Below are positions 18,079 to 27,637 of a DNA stretch of 64,000 nt, piece after piece; positions within the stretch are counted from its first letter, which is position 1, and each line of letters begins with the position of its first letter. Position numbers and translations under genes: made by a program. The stretch spans positions 186,001 through 250,000 of the forward strand of contig NZ_NSBU01000006.1 of the NCBI RefSeq assembly GCF_002285415.1, in the 5' to 3' direction. This stretch comes from Actibacterium pelagium. GTDB lineage: Bacteria; Pseudomonadota; Alphaproteobacteria; Rhodobacterales; Rhodobacteraceae. Below the pieces are notes generated by a model. That model was not told the DNA's origin, did no database searches, and was given only the letters and a program-made list of their open reading frames with translations.

Positions 18079-18624
18079 TTAATTCTCTAGATTCGTGAAC
18101 TTCGCCAGCATCTCAAGCGCATTCTTTGACTTGAACTTCGCCAGCAAGCGTGCCCGGACATCTTCCACCGTGCGTGGAGAGAGGCCAAGGAGAATGGCAA
18201 TTTGTTTGCTGGTTTGTCCTGCGCGCAAGCCCAAGATCACATCCATTTCCCGTGCCGTCAAATCGGGTTTGTCGTTGGTATCTGCAACTTTGGCATAGGT
18301 TAGCACTGTTTGCTCTAGCGGGTCGTTGGGATTCATGGCTTGTGCACGAAACCGGCACCAAATCGAACTTCCGTCCGAGCGTCGCAAGAGCCTCATGTCG
18401 GAATAGTCTCGACCGTCGCGCAATTCCTTAAGTCCAACATCTCGCACGCGCTCAAACTCTTCATCGCTGGCATAGAAAACTCGGGAGCTTTGGTTGAGCA
18501 GCGCTTTTTTGTCGAAGCCCGTAAGCGTACAAAACATCTGATTGCAGGCGCGTATCACCCGCCGTTCGATCAGGGCGATTCCGACTGGCGCGGACTGAAA
18601 CGCAATTTCGTTGAATGACTGCAT
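18079..18624 (-). CDS. PAS-domain LuxR-type transcriptional regulator
   Basis: About 181 residues from the ATG at 18624 (MQSFNEIAFQSAPVGIALIE); an ATG at 18645 in frame would overlap a palindrome. An N-terminal PAS domain (residues about 5-110, NQMFCTLTGFDKKALL, RRSDGSSIWCRFRAQ) is followed by a GerE/LuxR helix-turn-helix (LTAREMDVILGLRAGQTSKQ, LLGLSPRTVEDVRARLL). It senses an unknown signal through PAS. It is divergent from the peptide-type ABC operon, which it probably controls. Confidence 0.87.
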   Translation of the reverse strand: MQSFNEIAFQSAPVGIALIERRVIRACNQMFCTLTGFDKKALLNQSSRVFYASDEEFERVRDVGLKELRDGRDYSDMRLLRRSDGSSIWCRFRAQAMNPNDPLEQTVLTYAKVADTNDKPDLTAREMDVILGLRAGQTSKQIAILLGLSPRTVEDVRARLLAKFKSKNALEMLAKFTNLEN

Positions 18625-18632
18625 GACACGCC

Positions 18633-18652
18633 ATACCGTAAACATACGGTAT
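18633..18652. promoter_or_regulatory. Palindromic operator upstream of the PAS-LuxR gene
   Basis: The arms ATACCGTA (18633-18640) and TACGGTAT (18645-18652) are perfect complements with a 4-nt spacer. This 20-bp symmetric site resembles boxes bound by LuxR-type dimers. It lies directly upstream of the regulator's probable start, suggesting autoregulation, in the shared region with the ABC operon. Confidence 0.55.
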
Positions 18653-18827
18653 TGTCACCGTAGTTCTTGAAGCTACGATCACCGAGTTGAAAATCGAAAG
18701 GACGCCAAAGCGAAGTGGGGCCGCAACAGTTGAAGGCTACGTAATTTGCTGTGGTGACGGACGCGCAGTAGCCGAAAGTGCGTTTATGTCTGCTTGATGA
18801 TCCAAAATAACGATCAGGGAGAAAATC

Positions 18828-20297
18828 ATGAAACATCTGCTGCTATCCACAGCGCTCATTATGGCGGCGAACGCTGCCTTTGCAAACACGACAGAGGTCA
18901 CAGTTGGTCTGCAACTGGAACCACCCCATCTTGATCCAACATCAGCGGCTGCTGGCGCGATTGACCAAGTTCTCTATTCAAACGTTTTTGAGGGTCTCAC
19001 CCGATTTGGGCCAGACGGTTCCGTGAATGCGGGACTGGCGGAAAGCTGGGACATTTCGGAAGATGGTTTGACCTATACGTTCAAGCTGCGGTCTGGTGTC
19101 ACGTTCCACGACGGCACAAGCTTTGGATCCGAAGACGTTGTCTTTTCGCTCGACCGCGCCCGCGCCGAAGACTCTACGAACGCGCAGAAAGCCCTCTTTG
19201 CGGGTATCGAGAGCGTCGAGGCGGTAGATGCGACGACAGTCAAAGTCACGTTGAAATCACCGCAGGGTAACTTCCTTTTCAATATGGCCTGGGGTGACGC
19301 GGTCATCGTGGCCGAAGAAAGCATCGCCGACATCAAATCCAATCCTGTCGGCACAGGTGCTTTCCGCTTTGGCGACTGGAAGCAGGGCGACAGCATCACT
19401 TTGACGCGCAACGCGGATTATTGGGGCGATGCAGCAGCGCTGGAGAGCGCAACGTTCAAGTTCATTTCTGAGCCGACAGCCGCATTCGCGGCAATGATGG
19501 CGGAAGATATCGATGCCTTCTACAGCTATCCAGCTCCTGAAAATCTTGCGCAATTCGAGGCCGACCCGCGTTTCACGGTGCTTGCGGGGAACACCGAAGG
19601 GGAAACCATTCTTGCCATCAACAACAAGATGGAACCCTTTAATGATGTCCGCGTCCGTAAAGCGGTCAGCATGGCAATCGACCGTCAGGCGATTATTGAT
19701 GGAGCCATGTTCGGTTACGGAACGCCAATTGGATCGCATTTCGCGCCACACCATCCGGACTATATTGATCTGACCGGCAACGCGCCATTTGATCCGGAAG
19801 CGGCCAAAGCATTGCTGGCAGAGGCTGGCTATCCGGATGGATTTACAACAACGCTGAAGCTGCCGCCGCCGTCTTATGCACGCCGAGGGGGCGAGATCAT
19901 CGCTGCACAGTTGCGCGCCATCGGGGTCGAGACAGAGATCAGCAATCTTGAATGGGCGCAGTGGCTGGAGCAAGCGTTCAGAGGTTATGACTATGGCCTG
20001 ACGATTGTCAGCCACACCGAGCCGATGGATATCGGTATTTATGCCCGAGCAGAGTACTACTTCCAGTACGACAATGCCGACTTCCAGGCGTTGATCGACA
20101 AGCTCTCGGTAGAAACTGATCCGGCGATGCGTTCCGACCTTCTCAAGCAAGCGCAAACCACCATTTCCGAAGACTACGTCAACGGCTACCTGTTCCAGTT
20201 GGCTTTGACATCTGTGGTGAACGCGAAGCTTAACGGCTTCTGGAAGGACGCGCCCACGCAGGCCGTTGATCTAACAGCCGTGTCCTGGTCTGAATAG
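18828..20297 (+). CDS. ABC transporter substrate-binding protein, peptide family (SBP_bac_5)
   Basis: This 489-residue protein has a signal peptide (MKHLLLSTALIMAANAAFAN) and a mature domain of the family-5 (peptide/nickel/opine) type: VGLQLEPPHLDPTSAAAGAI, LAESWDISEDGLTYTFKLR and GTGAFRFGDWKQGDSITLTR. It binds the substrate in the periplasm and delivers it to the two permeases that follow. The next gene starts 10 bp on. Combined with the amidase at the operon's end, the ligand may be an amide or short peptide-like compound. Confidence 0.9.
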   Translation: MKHLLLSTALIMAANAAFANTTEVTVGLQLEPPHLDPTSAAAGAIDQVLYSNVFEGLTRFGPDGSVNAGLAESWDISEDGLTYTFKLRSGVTFHDGTSFGSEDVVFSLDRARAEDSTNAQKALFAGIESVEAVDATTVKVTLKSPQGNFLFNMAWGDAVIVAEESIADIKSNPVGTGAFRFGDWKQGDSITLTRNADYWGDAAALESATFKFISEPTAAFAAMMAEDIDAFYSYPAPENLAQFEADPRFTVLAGNTEGETILAINNKMEPFNDVRVRKAVSMAIDRQAIIDGAMFGYGTPIGSHFAPHHPDYIDLTGNAPFDPEAAKALLAEAGYPDGFTTTLKLPPPSYARRGGEIIAAQLRAIGVETEISNLEWAQWLEQAFRGYDYGLTIVSHTEPMDIGIYARAEYYFQYDNADFQALIDKLSVETDPAMRSDLLKQAQTTISEDYVNGYLFQLALTSVVNAKLNGFWKDAPTQAVDLTAVSWSE

Positions 20298-20307
20298 TCC
20301 GCACCAG

Positions 20308-21255
20308 ATGCTTCCGTATCTCATAAAAAGACTTGGCTCGCTCATTGTCTCGCTACTTGTAGCGAGCCTAGTCATCTTTGCCTGCATCGAGGTTGTACCC
20401 GGTGATCCGGCGTCCTTTATGCTGGGCATTAATGCTCAGCCCGACACGGTGGATGCCCTCCGCGAAGAGCTGGGGCTAAATCAAACGATCGCACAGCGGT
20501 ACATGTCCTGGATTACTGGCCTGCTAACAGGCGATATGGGGACATCTTATACTTACCGCTCTCCGGTTTCGGACATTGTTGCCGACCGTCTACAAGTGTC
20601 GTTGCCACTTGCGCTTTATGCCTTGGCATTGACGGTTTTGGTGGCGTTCCCGGTTGGCGTTTTGGCCGCTGCGCGGCGTGGGTCGGCTACTGATCTTTCG
20701 GTGATGGGTGTCACGCAGCTTGGCATCGCCGTTCCCAATTTCTGGTTCGCCATTCTGATGGTGATCGTGTTTGCTATCAATCTAGGCTGGTTTTCGGCTG
20801 GCGGTTTTCCGGGATGGGACGCGGGCTTTTTTGCGGGGCTAAAAGCCCTGACGCTACCCGCAGTGGCCTTGGCTCTGCCGCAAGCGTCAATCCTTGCCCG
20901 TGTGATGCGGTCCTCGCTATTGGATACGCTATCAGAAGACTACATTCGAAGCGCGCGCGCGAAGGGATTAACGAAACGGCAGGTCATGTGGCGCCATGCG
21001 TTGCGAAATGCCATGATCCCTGTGCTCACCATCATCGGCCTTCAGTTTTCCTTCCTGCTGGCAGGGGCCATTATCATCGAAAACGTGTTCTTCTTGCCGG
21101 GTCTTGGAAGGCTGGTCTTTCAAGCGATCACACAGCGCGATCTCATCGTTGTTGAAAGTGTCGTGATGCTGCTGGTGTTCGCCGTGATTCTTGTCAATTT
21201 TCTCGTGGACCTCGCTTACGCTTGGGTCGATCCGCGACTGAGGGCGCGTTCATAA
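20308..21255 (+). CDS. ABC transporter permease (DppB type)
   Basis: This 315-residue inner-membrane protein has about six hydrophobic segments. The first (IVSLLVASLVIFACIEVVPG) is followed by the DPASFMLG motif typical of DppB/OppB. The EAA loop reads YIRSARAKGLTKRQVMWRHA. It forms the translocation pore with the following permease; the two genes are 2 bp apart. Confidence 0.92.
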   Translation: MLPYLIKRLGSLIVSLLVASLVIFACIEVVPGDPASFMLGINAQPDTVDALREELGLNQTIAQRYMSWITGLLTGDMGTSYTYRSPVSDIVADRLQVSLPLALYALALTVLVAFPVGVLAAARRGSATDLSVMGVTQLGIAVPNFWFAILMVIVFAINLGWFSAGGFPGWDAGFFAGLKALTLPAVALALPQASILARVMRSSLLDTLSEDYIRSARAKGLTKRQVMWRHALRNAMIPVLTIIGLQFSFLLAGAIIIENVFFLPGLGRLVFQAITQRDLIVVESVVMLLVFAVILVNFLVDLAYAWVDPRLRARS

Positions 21256-21257
21256 CA

Positions 21258-22106
21258 ATGGCTGAAACTGGATTTCTCAAGAGCGCAGTGCGCTCGCGCA
21301 ACCTGATGCTTGGTTTGGCTCTGACGTCCGTCTTTGCGATTGCCGCATTGGTATCGCTGATATGGACACCCTACGATGTCACCGTTCTGGACATCGCGTC
21401 AAAGCTCAAATCCCCCTCGGCTGAGCATCTGTTTGGAACAGATCATTTTGGCCGCGACACGTTTTCGATGGTTATGGTCGGCGCTCAGACATCCATCGCT
21501 GTTGCCTTCATTGCTGTTGGCATTGGCATCGGCCTTGGAGTTCCGCTAGGTCTGGCCGCAGCTGCCAATCGCGGGGGGTGGCTCGACGAAGTGATTATGC
21601 GTGGGAACGATCTTGTTTTCGCGTTCCCGTCCCTTCTGATTGCCATCATGATCACAGCCGTCTTTGGCCCCTCTGCTGTGAACGCCATCATTGCCATTGG
21701 TATCTTCAATATCCCGGTGTTTGCGCGCCTTAGCCGGGGTGCTGCATTGCCGCTTTGGACCCGCGAGTTCATTTTGTCGGCGCGCGTTGCAGGAAAGGGG
21801 GCGACGCGTATCTCTGCTGAGCACATCCTGCCCAACATCACAAACCTGCTGATCGTTCAGGGCACAATACAGTTCTCGCTGGGTATCCTTGCTGAAGCCG
21901 GTCTGAGCTATGTTGGCCTTGGTGCACAGCCACCGACTCCGAGTTGGGGCCGGATGCTTGCCGAAAGCCAGACGCTCATCTCAATCGCACCGCATCTGGC
22001 ATTGTTTCCCGGTTTTGCAATTCTATTGACCGTATTGGGATTGAACCTCGCTGGCGACGGTCTCCGCGATCTTTTGGATCCTCGTATACGGAGGACTGGA
22101 CGATGA
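21258..22106 (+). CDS. ABC transporter permease (DppC type)
   Basis: This 282-residue partner permease starts at the ATG at 21258, just after the stop of the first permease. It shows the LFGTDHFGRDTFSMVMVGA motif of the DppC/OppC group, several transmembrane segments and an EAA-like loop (EFILSARVAGKGATRISAEH). Its stop overlaps the ATPase start by 4 bp. Confidence 0.92.
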   Translation: MAETGFLKSAVRSRNLMLGLALTSVFAIAALVSLIWTPYDVTVLDIASKLKSPSAEHLFGTDHFGRDTFSMVMVGAQTSIAVAFIAVGIGIGLGVPLGLAAAANRGGWLDEVIMRGNDLVFAFPSLLIAIMITAVFGPSAVNAIIAIGIFNIPVFARLSRGAALPLWTREFILSARVAGKGATRISAEHILPNITNLLIVQGTIQFSLGILAEAGLSYVGLGAQPPTPSWGRMLAESQTLISIAPHLALFPGFAILLTVLGLNLAGDGLRDLLDPRIRRTGR

Positions 22107-23677
22107 GCCTATTGAGCATTCAAGATCTGTCGCTATCCATTCACGGCACACCGATCCTAGACCGCGTTTCAATTGACATTGAGCCCGGCGAAGTCTGTGG
22201 CGTGATCGGAGAAAGCGGGTCAGGCAAATCGCTGACTGCGTTCTCTGTCATGCAGCTCTTGCCAGACGGCGCGGTCTGTTCGGGAGCAATTCGCTTGGCT
22301 GGCACAGACATCTTGCAAGCCGATGAGCAAGCCTTGTGTAATATGCGTGGCAAGACCGTCGGGATGGTGTTTCAAGAGCCTATGACCGCACTTAATCCAG
22401 TGCAAACCATCGGGCAGCAAGTGGCCGAGACGATCCGCATTCACCGGAAAACCTCGCGCGCCGAGGCCATGGCGCTGGCCGCTGAGAGCCTCGCTCGGTG
22501 CGAGCTTCCCCAGGATCGCTTTCCTCTTTCCCGCTATCCCCATGAATTGTCAGGTGGACAGAGGCAAAGGGTGGTCATCGCTATGGCAATTGCCTTGCGA
22601 CCCAAGCTCTTGATTGCGGACGAACCCACGACCGCACTCGATGTGACTACCCAGGCAGAGATCCTCAGCCTCTTGAAGCAGCTGGTCACCGAAGACGGCA
22701 TGGGGCTGATGCTGATCACGCATGATTTGGCGGTTGTGACAGATATCGCTGACCACATTGTTATCATGAAAACCGGTGAGGTTGTGGAGCGCGGCAGGGC
22801 CGAGACGCTTCATCGGGAGATGCAGCATCCCTACACCAAGGCGCTCTTTGAGGCATCAACCCATCAACCTGAAACCGCAGGACAGATCGAAGACACGGTT
22901 TTGCTATCTGTAAAGAACGTCGTTCGGGACTACACCGGAGCGCGCACGTCGCTGTTTGCCAAACCCACGCCGTTTCGCGCGGTCAATGATGTTAGCTTCA
23001 ACCTTCACAAAGGAGAGTGTTTGGGGCTCGTCGGAGAAAGCGGATGCGGGAAATCGACCCTAACGCGGGCCATCTTGGGCCTAGATGACATTCAGGGTGG
23101 GTCGATCAAATTGAACGGGCTGGATGTTCACGCGGATGAATCCGCACGGCAGCAGATGCAAGTGGTGTTTCAAGACCCGTATGGATCTTTCAATCCGCGG
23201 CATAAAGTCGGGCGCTTGGTTTCTGAACCCTTTTTCCGATTGGGGCGGCAGGCGACAGATGATGAGATCGCGGACAGTCTAATTTCTGTTGGTCTCAAGG
23301 CGACAGATCAGGACAAGTACATTCATGAATTCTCCGGCGGGCAACGACAACGTATCGCCATTGCCCGTGCTTTGATCATCAAGCCGGACCTTATCATTCT
23401 TGACGAAGCCGTTTCGGCGCTCGACGTTTCGATACGCGCGCAGATACTTGACCTATTGGCAGAGCTTTCTTCTGAACGCGGTCTGACCTATCTGTTCATT
23501 ACCCATGATCTGACAGTCGTGAAGGCCATCGCTGATCGCGTGTTGGTCATGCAAGGTGGCCAAATTATCGAGCAAGGCGAGACCGAGACTGTCTTCAGCG
23601 CACCACAACAGGACTATACAAAAAAACTGATTGCGGCTGCGCCCGAACTCCCCTCTTTGGAAGGTGTTAGCGCATGA
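22103..23677 (+). CDS. ABC transporter ATPase with two fused nucleotide-binding domains (DppDF type)
   Basis: This 524-residue protein joins two ATPase domains that are separate (DppD and DppF) in many bacteria. Domain 1: GESGSGKS, LSGGQRQR, LIADEPTTALD. Domain 2, from about residue 270: GESGCGKS, FSGGQRQR, LIILDEAVSALD. The start is the ATG at 22103, overlapping the permease stop. All catalytic motifs are intact in both halves. It powers the transporter encoded just upstream, and its stop overlaps the amidase start. Confidence 0.93.
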   Translation: MSLLSIQDLSLSIHGTPILDRVSIDIEPGEVCGVIGESGSGKSLTAFSVMQLLPDGAVCSGAIRLAGTDILQADEQALCNMRGKTVGMVFQEPMTALNPVQTIGQQVAETIRIHRKTSRAEAMALAAESLARCELPQDRFPLSRYPHELSGGQRQRVVIAMAIALRPKLLIADEPTTALDVTTQAEILSLLKQLVTEDGMGLMLITHDLAVVTDIADHIVIMKTGEVVERGRAETLHREMQHPYTKALFEASTHQPETAGQIEDTVLLSVKNVVRDYTGARTSLFAKPTPFRAVNDVSFNLHKGECLGLVGESGCGKSTLTRAILGLDDIQGGSIKLNGLDVHADESARQQMQVVFQDPYGSFNPRHKVGRLVSEPFFRLGRQATDDEIADSLISVGLKATDQDKYIHEFSGGQRQRIAIARALIIKPDLIILDEAVSALDVSIRAQILDLLAELSSERGLTYLFITHDLTVVKAIADRVLVMQGGQIIEQGETETVFSAPQQDYTKKLIAAAPELPSLEGVSA

Positions 23678-25137
23678 CCAAGGTTCTTTGGCGACTGAGT
23701 GCTGTCGAGATTTCGCAACGAACGCAATCAGGCGACCTGTCTGTAGAAGACGTCACAAAATCGCACATCGATAGGATGAACGCGATCAATCCGCAGCTGA
23801 ACGCGGTGGTCGAAGATCTTAGCGAGGCGGCTCTCGAAAGGGCATGTTCTTTGGACGCCAAGAGAGCAGCGGGGGCTGATCTAGGACCCCTCCATGGGGT
23901 CCCGGTGACGATCAAAATAAATGTCGATCAGGCCGGTTCTGCGACGTCGAACGGTGTGACGGCATTCAAAGACATGATTGCAAAGCAAGATGCGCCGCTC
24001 GTTGCCAACCTGCTGCGCGCAGGTGCGGTTGTGATCGGGCGGACGAATACCCCAGAATTTTCGTTCCGCGCGGATACCGACAATCCGCTACATGGCAGGA
24101 CACACAATCCTTGGGGGCCGCATGCCTCCCCCGGTGGGTCATCTGGCGGTGCTGGTGCCGCTGTGATGGCAGGTATTGGTGCCCTTGCGCATGGCAATGA
24201 CATCGGCGGCTCGCTTCGGTTCCCTGCCTATGCGACAGGGGCCGTGACGATAAAGCCGGGCCTTCATCGGGTGCCTGCGTGGAATCCAAGCCAAAAGGTG
24301 GAGAGGGGTGCTCTCATTCAAATGATGTCAGTTCAAGGGTTTATCGCGCGATCCGTAGACGATTTGGAGCTTGGCATGCTGACAGCGGTGCAGCCAGGAG
24401 CCGGAGATCCCTTTCACGCACCTTTACCTTGGCGAGGAACCCGGCCCGTTGCGCCCATCAAAGTCGCATTCACCAAGAACACCTACGAATTCGATTTGGA
24501 CCCAGAGGTTTCACGCGCGCTTGATGCTGCAAAATCAGCGCTGATTGACGCGGGCTATGAGGTGGAGGAAGTCGATCTGCCGCTGTTGAGAGACTGTGCA
24601 CTGGACGGCTACCGCGCATTGCTTACCGAAGTCTCCAAGACGATTGGGCCAGACATTCAATCCCATGGATCGTCAGAGATCAAAGAAATCTTTAAAGAGT
24701 ATGACCGCCAGTTCCCGCAAATGGATGACGACGAATTCAGCCAAACACTTGCGAAACGAACCCATTATGCGCGCGTCTGGGCGGAGTTCATGGAAACCTA
24801 CCCATTGGTTCTTACACCGTTTCTTCCGCATCCGATCTTTAGCCCAAACCGCGACTTGGAAGGCGCGGAGGGCGTACGTGATGTTCTGGGTGCGGCGCTT
24901 TACTCCTACTCGATGAATTTCCTGGGACTCCCCGCGGGCGTTATGTCGACGCATCTTTCCAACCGCGCCAATGCGTTGCAGCCCGTTGGCGTGCAAATTG
25001 TTGGTCAACGCTGGCGAGAGGATTTGGTTTGCGACGCTATGCGCGAGATCGAAAAACAGGTGGGCCGGATGTCCGTGCCCCTTTGGGAATTGTTGGACAA
25101 ACAGGACGTCGAAGATCGACGACATGCGCCTGCATGA
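23674..25137 (+). CDS. Amidase (amidase-signature family)
   Basis: This 487-residue enzyme has the Ser-cisSer-Lys triad visible: Lys in GVPVTIKINVDQAG, the cis-Ser region in SPGGSSGGAGAAV and the nucleophile Ser in GNDIGGSLRFPA. It hydrolyses a C-N amide bond in the cytoplasm. The 4-bp overlap with the transporter ATPase implies that it acts on the imported compound, releasing an amine that the aldehyde dehydrogenase and SDR downstream could help process. Substrate unknown. Confidence 0.92.
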   Translation: MTKVLWRLSAVEISQRTQSGDLSVEDVTKSHIDRMNAINPQLNAVVEDLSEAALERACSLDAKRAAGADLGPLHGVPVTIKINVDQAGSATSNGVTAFKDMIAKQDAPLVANLLRAGAVVIGRTNTPEFSFRADTDNPLHGRTHNPWGPHASPGGSSGGAGAAVMAGIGALAHGNDIGGSLRFPAYATGAVTIKPGLHRVPAWNPSQKVERGALIQMMSVQGFIARSVDDLELGMLTAVQPGAGDPFHAPLPWRGTRPVAPIKVAFTKNTYEFDLDPEVSRALDAAKSALIDAGYEVEEVDLPLLRDCALDGYRALLTEVSKTIGPDIQSHGSSEIKEIFKEYDRQFPQMDDDEFSQTLAKRTHYARVWAEFMETYPLVLTPFLPHPIFSPNRDLEGAEGVRDVLGAALYSYSMNFLGLPAGVMSTHLSNRANALQPVGVQIVGQRWREDLVCDAMREIEKQVGRMSVPLWELLDKQDVEDRRHAPA

Positions 25138-25194
25138 CGCGACTCCTTTCACAGGACTCCTACCCACGGCGCGTAGGACATTAGGAAGTAGACC

Positions 25195-26649
25195 ATGACA
25201 CTAACACCAATTGGAATTGCCCCCGATAAATGCATGATCGGCGGCAAATGGGTGCCCGCCATCGGCGGCGAGACGATTACGCTGACTGATCCGTCGGATG
25301 GATCGGCGCTTTGCGGCATTGCAAAGGGAGGGGCAGAAGACATCCACCAAGCCGTGCTTGCGGCCGAGACCGCACTGCAAGGCGATTGGGGAAAATCGAC
25401 GGCGGCTGAGCGTGGGCGTGTCTTGGCACGACTGGGTCAGCTCGTTCTCGACCATACTGAAGAGCTTGCAACGCTCGAAGCAAAGGATGTTGGCAAACCA
25501 TTAAAGCAGGCACGAGCGGACGTCATCGCACTTGCCCGGTACATGGAGTTCTACGCCGGTGCAGCGGACAAACTGCATGGTCAAACCATTCCCTATCTCG
25601 ATGGCTATACCGTCTACACTTTGCGAGAACCGCACGGGGTAACGGGCCATATCATTCCCTGGAACTACCCGATGCAGATCATCGGCCGTTCGGTTGGCGC
25701 AGCGCTTGCCACCGGCAACGCCTGTGTTTTGAAACCTGCAGAAGAAGCCTGTCTGACTGCATTAGCCTTTGCGCAGCTCGCAAATCGGGCCGGTTTACCT
25801 GCGGGAGCTTTGAACGTGGTCCCGGGATTGGGTGCCGAAGCTGGGGCTGCACTGACACGACACAAGGGCGTGAATCATATCTCGTTTACCGGTTCCGTCG
25901 GTGTCGGCAAATTGATTCAAAAGACGGCTGCCGACAATGTCGTACCTGTTACGCTGGAGCTGGGGGGCAAATCTCCGCAAGTGGTATTTGAGGATGCGGA
26001 CCTAGAGGCAGCTTTGCCGTTCCTCGTGAACGCAGGAATTCAAAACGCGGGTCAAACCTGCTCTGCATCGTCGCGTATTCTCGTGCATCAAAGCCTTTAT
26101 GACGAAGTTCTGGCCAAGATGGCAAAACGCTATGATGCGCTGCGGGCAGGACCGGCTCTGGACGATCTGGATGTGGGCCCATTGGTGTCACATCGCCAGA
26201 AGGAAATCGTTGAAGGGTTCCTTGCCAAAGGTGCCGATCTTGAACTTGCAGCGCAGGGCAAGATCGTGGCTGACGCTCCGTCTGGAGGTGCCTTTGTGGC
26301 CCCAAGCCTGTTTGCCTGTGCGAACCCCGATCACACGTTGTCGCAAGATGAGATATTTGGCCCAGTGCAAGTCGTCATTCCCTTCAAGGACGAGGACGAG
26401 GCGGTCGCCATCGCCAACGGCACGGACTTTGGCCTCGTGGCCAGCTGCTGGACCAAAGATGGTGCACGTCAAATGCGTATGGCGAAGAAGCTGCGTGCTG
26501 GCCAGGTCTTTCTCAATAACTACGGTGCAGGAGGCGGAGTCGAACTGCCGTTCGGGGGCACGGGCCTTTCCGGTCATGGCCGCGAAAAGGGGTTCGAAGC
26601 GTTGTACGGCTTCACAACCCTCAAAACTGTCGCCGCACTTCACGGATAA
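25195..26649 (+). CDS. Aldehyde dehydrogenase family protein
   Basis: This 484-residue NAD(P)-dependent enzyme has the active-site Glu in VTLELGGKSPQVV, the catalytic Cys in NAGQTCSASSRIL and the cofactor segment ISFTGSVGVGK. EIFGPVQVVIPF and FGGTGLSGHGREKGFEAL are typical of betaine/gamma-aminobutyraldehyde-type members. It follows the amidase by 57 bp and precedes an SDR gene by 9 bp. It probably oxidises an aldehyde formed from the amide substrate. Confidence 0.93.
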   Translation: MTLTPIGIAPDKCMIGGKWVPAIGGETITLTDPSDGSALCGIAKGGAEDIHQAVLAAETALQGDWGKSTAAERGRVLARLGQLVLDHTEELATLEAKDVGKPLKQARADVIALARYMEFYAGAADKLHGQTIPYLDGYTVYTLREPHGVTGHIIPWNYPMQIIGRSVGAALATGNACVLKPAEEACLTALAFAQLANRAGLPAGALNVVPGLGAEAGAALTRHKGVNHISFTGSVGVGKLIQKTAADNVVPVTLELGGKSPQVVFEDADLEAALPFLVNAGIQNAGQTCSASSRILVHQSLYDEVLAKMAKRYDALRAGPALDDLDVGPLVSHRQKEIVEGFLAKGADLELAAQGKIVADAPSGGAFVAPSLFACANPDHTLSQDEIFGPVQVVIPFKDEDEAVAIANGTDFGLVASCWTKDGARQMRMAKKLRAGQVFLNNYGAGGGVELPFGGTGLSGHGREKGFEALYGFTTLKTVAALHG

Positions 26650-26658
26650 GGAATTAAG

Positions 26659-27405
26659 ATGAGACTCAAAGGAAAAACGGCAATCGTCACTGGCGGAGCT
26701 TCCGGTTTTGGCGAAGGGATCGTTCGCAAGTTTGTGACAGAAGGCGCAAAGGTTCTCATTGCTGATCTGAACATTGAGGCTGCGCAACAGCTTGCAAACG
26801 AATTGGGGTCGGCAACGCAAGCGGTTGAGGCCAACGTCGCAGATGACGGAAGCGTTCAGGCCATGGTGAAAGCTGCTCTGTCTGAATTGGGTGGCATCGA
26901 CATTCTTGTCAACAATGCAGGCACCACGCATCTGCCTGCACCCATGGAAGAGGTCAGTGAGTCTGACTTTGACAAAGTATTCGCCGTGAATTGCAAATCG
27001 GTCTACCTGACGGCTAAGCATATCGTTCCAATTTTCAAAGACCAAAAGGCTGGCGCAATTCTAAATGTTGCTTCGACGGCAGGGGTCAGCCCTCGTCCAC
27101 GTTTGAACTGGTACAATGCTTCGAAAGGTTGGATGAATAATGCAACCAAAGGCATGGCGGTTGAGCTTGCGCCCGAAGGTGTCCGTGTAAACGCGATCAA
27201 CCCGGTGGCAGGCGATACGCCGCTTCTCAAAATGTTTATGGGCGAAGATACCCCGGCAGTGCGCGCTAAGTTCCTGTCGACCATTCCGTTGGGCCGTTTC
27301 TCTACGCCGGAGGATATGGGCAATGCGGCCTGCTATCTCTGCTCCGATGAAGCCAGCATGGTGACGGGTGTTTGTATGGAGGTCGACGGTGGTCGTTGCA
27401 TCTAA
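26659..27405 (+). CDS. Short-chain dehydrogenase/reductase (SDR)
   Basis: This 248-residue classical SDR has the cofactor motif TGGASGFGEG, NNAG at residues about 88-91, a catalytic Ser in NVASTAG and YNASKG (YxxxK). EVDGGRCI is the normal C-terminus. It could oxidise an alcohol to the aldehyde used by the dehydrogenase upstream, fitting an amide of an amino alcohol. This link is inferred. Confidence 0.93.
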   Translation: MRLKGKTAIVTGGASGFGEGIVRKFVTEGAKVLIADLNIEAAQQLANELGSATQAVEANVADDGSVQAMVKAALSELGGIDILVNNAGTTHLPAPMEEVSESDFDKVFAVNCKSVYLTAKHIVPIFKDQKAGAILNVASTAGVSPRPRLNWYNASKGWMNNATKGMAVELAPEGVRVNAINPVAGDTPLLKMFMGEDTPAVRAKFLSTIPLGRFSTPEDMGNAACYLCSDEASMVTGVCMEVDGGRCI

Positions 27406-27637
27406 ACTTGCAGCGTCACATGACACCTTGGAATTGCGAACCATTGATCCCTATGACTTGATCCCACGCGTTCTGGATTTTGCGCGAAAAGCGTCGCTTC
27501 AGTTCTCAGGGATCAGCTCAGAGAGACTTGCCTGCGGAGAATTCCTAATTGTTTTCGAGTTTGACGCAGGCGGTACAGCAACTTTGGAGACACTGCGCCG
27601 TCGTGCCATGCAAATACATTCGGAACTAGAGATCTAG
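27389..27637 (+). CDS. Small protein of 82 residues, possibly ACT-like
   Basis: A GTG at 27389 has GGAGG six bases upstream and overlaps the SDR stop by 17 bp, a good sign of translational coupling. The product (LELRTIDPYDLIPRVLDFAR ... EFLIVFEFDAGGTATLETLR) has a beta-alpha-beta-beta-alpha-like pattern reminiscent of small ACT-type domains, but I cannot assign a family. It is last in the amidase operon and may be an accessory or regulatory subunit. Confidence 0.5.
   Translation: MVVASKLAASHDTLELRTIDPYDLIPRVLDFARKASLQFSGISSERLACGEFLIVFEFDAGGTATLETLRRRAMQIHSELEI

Noticed and set aside
17727-18098. 123-codon plus-strand frame
   Set aside because: It reads through a dispersed repeat element and overlaps the end of the LuxR gene; no family resemblance.
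19257-20156. 299-codon minus-strand frame opposite the peptide-binding protein
   Set aside because: Shadow frame; the plus strand encodes an intact family-5 binding protein with a signal peptide.
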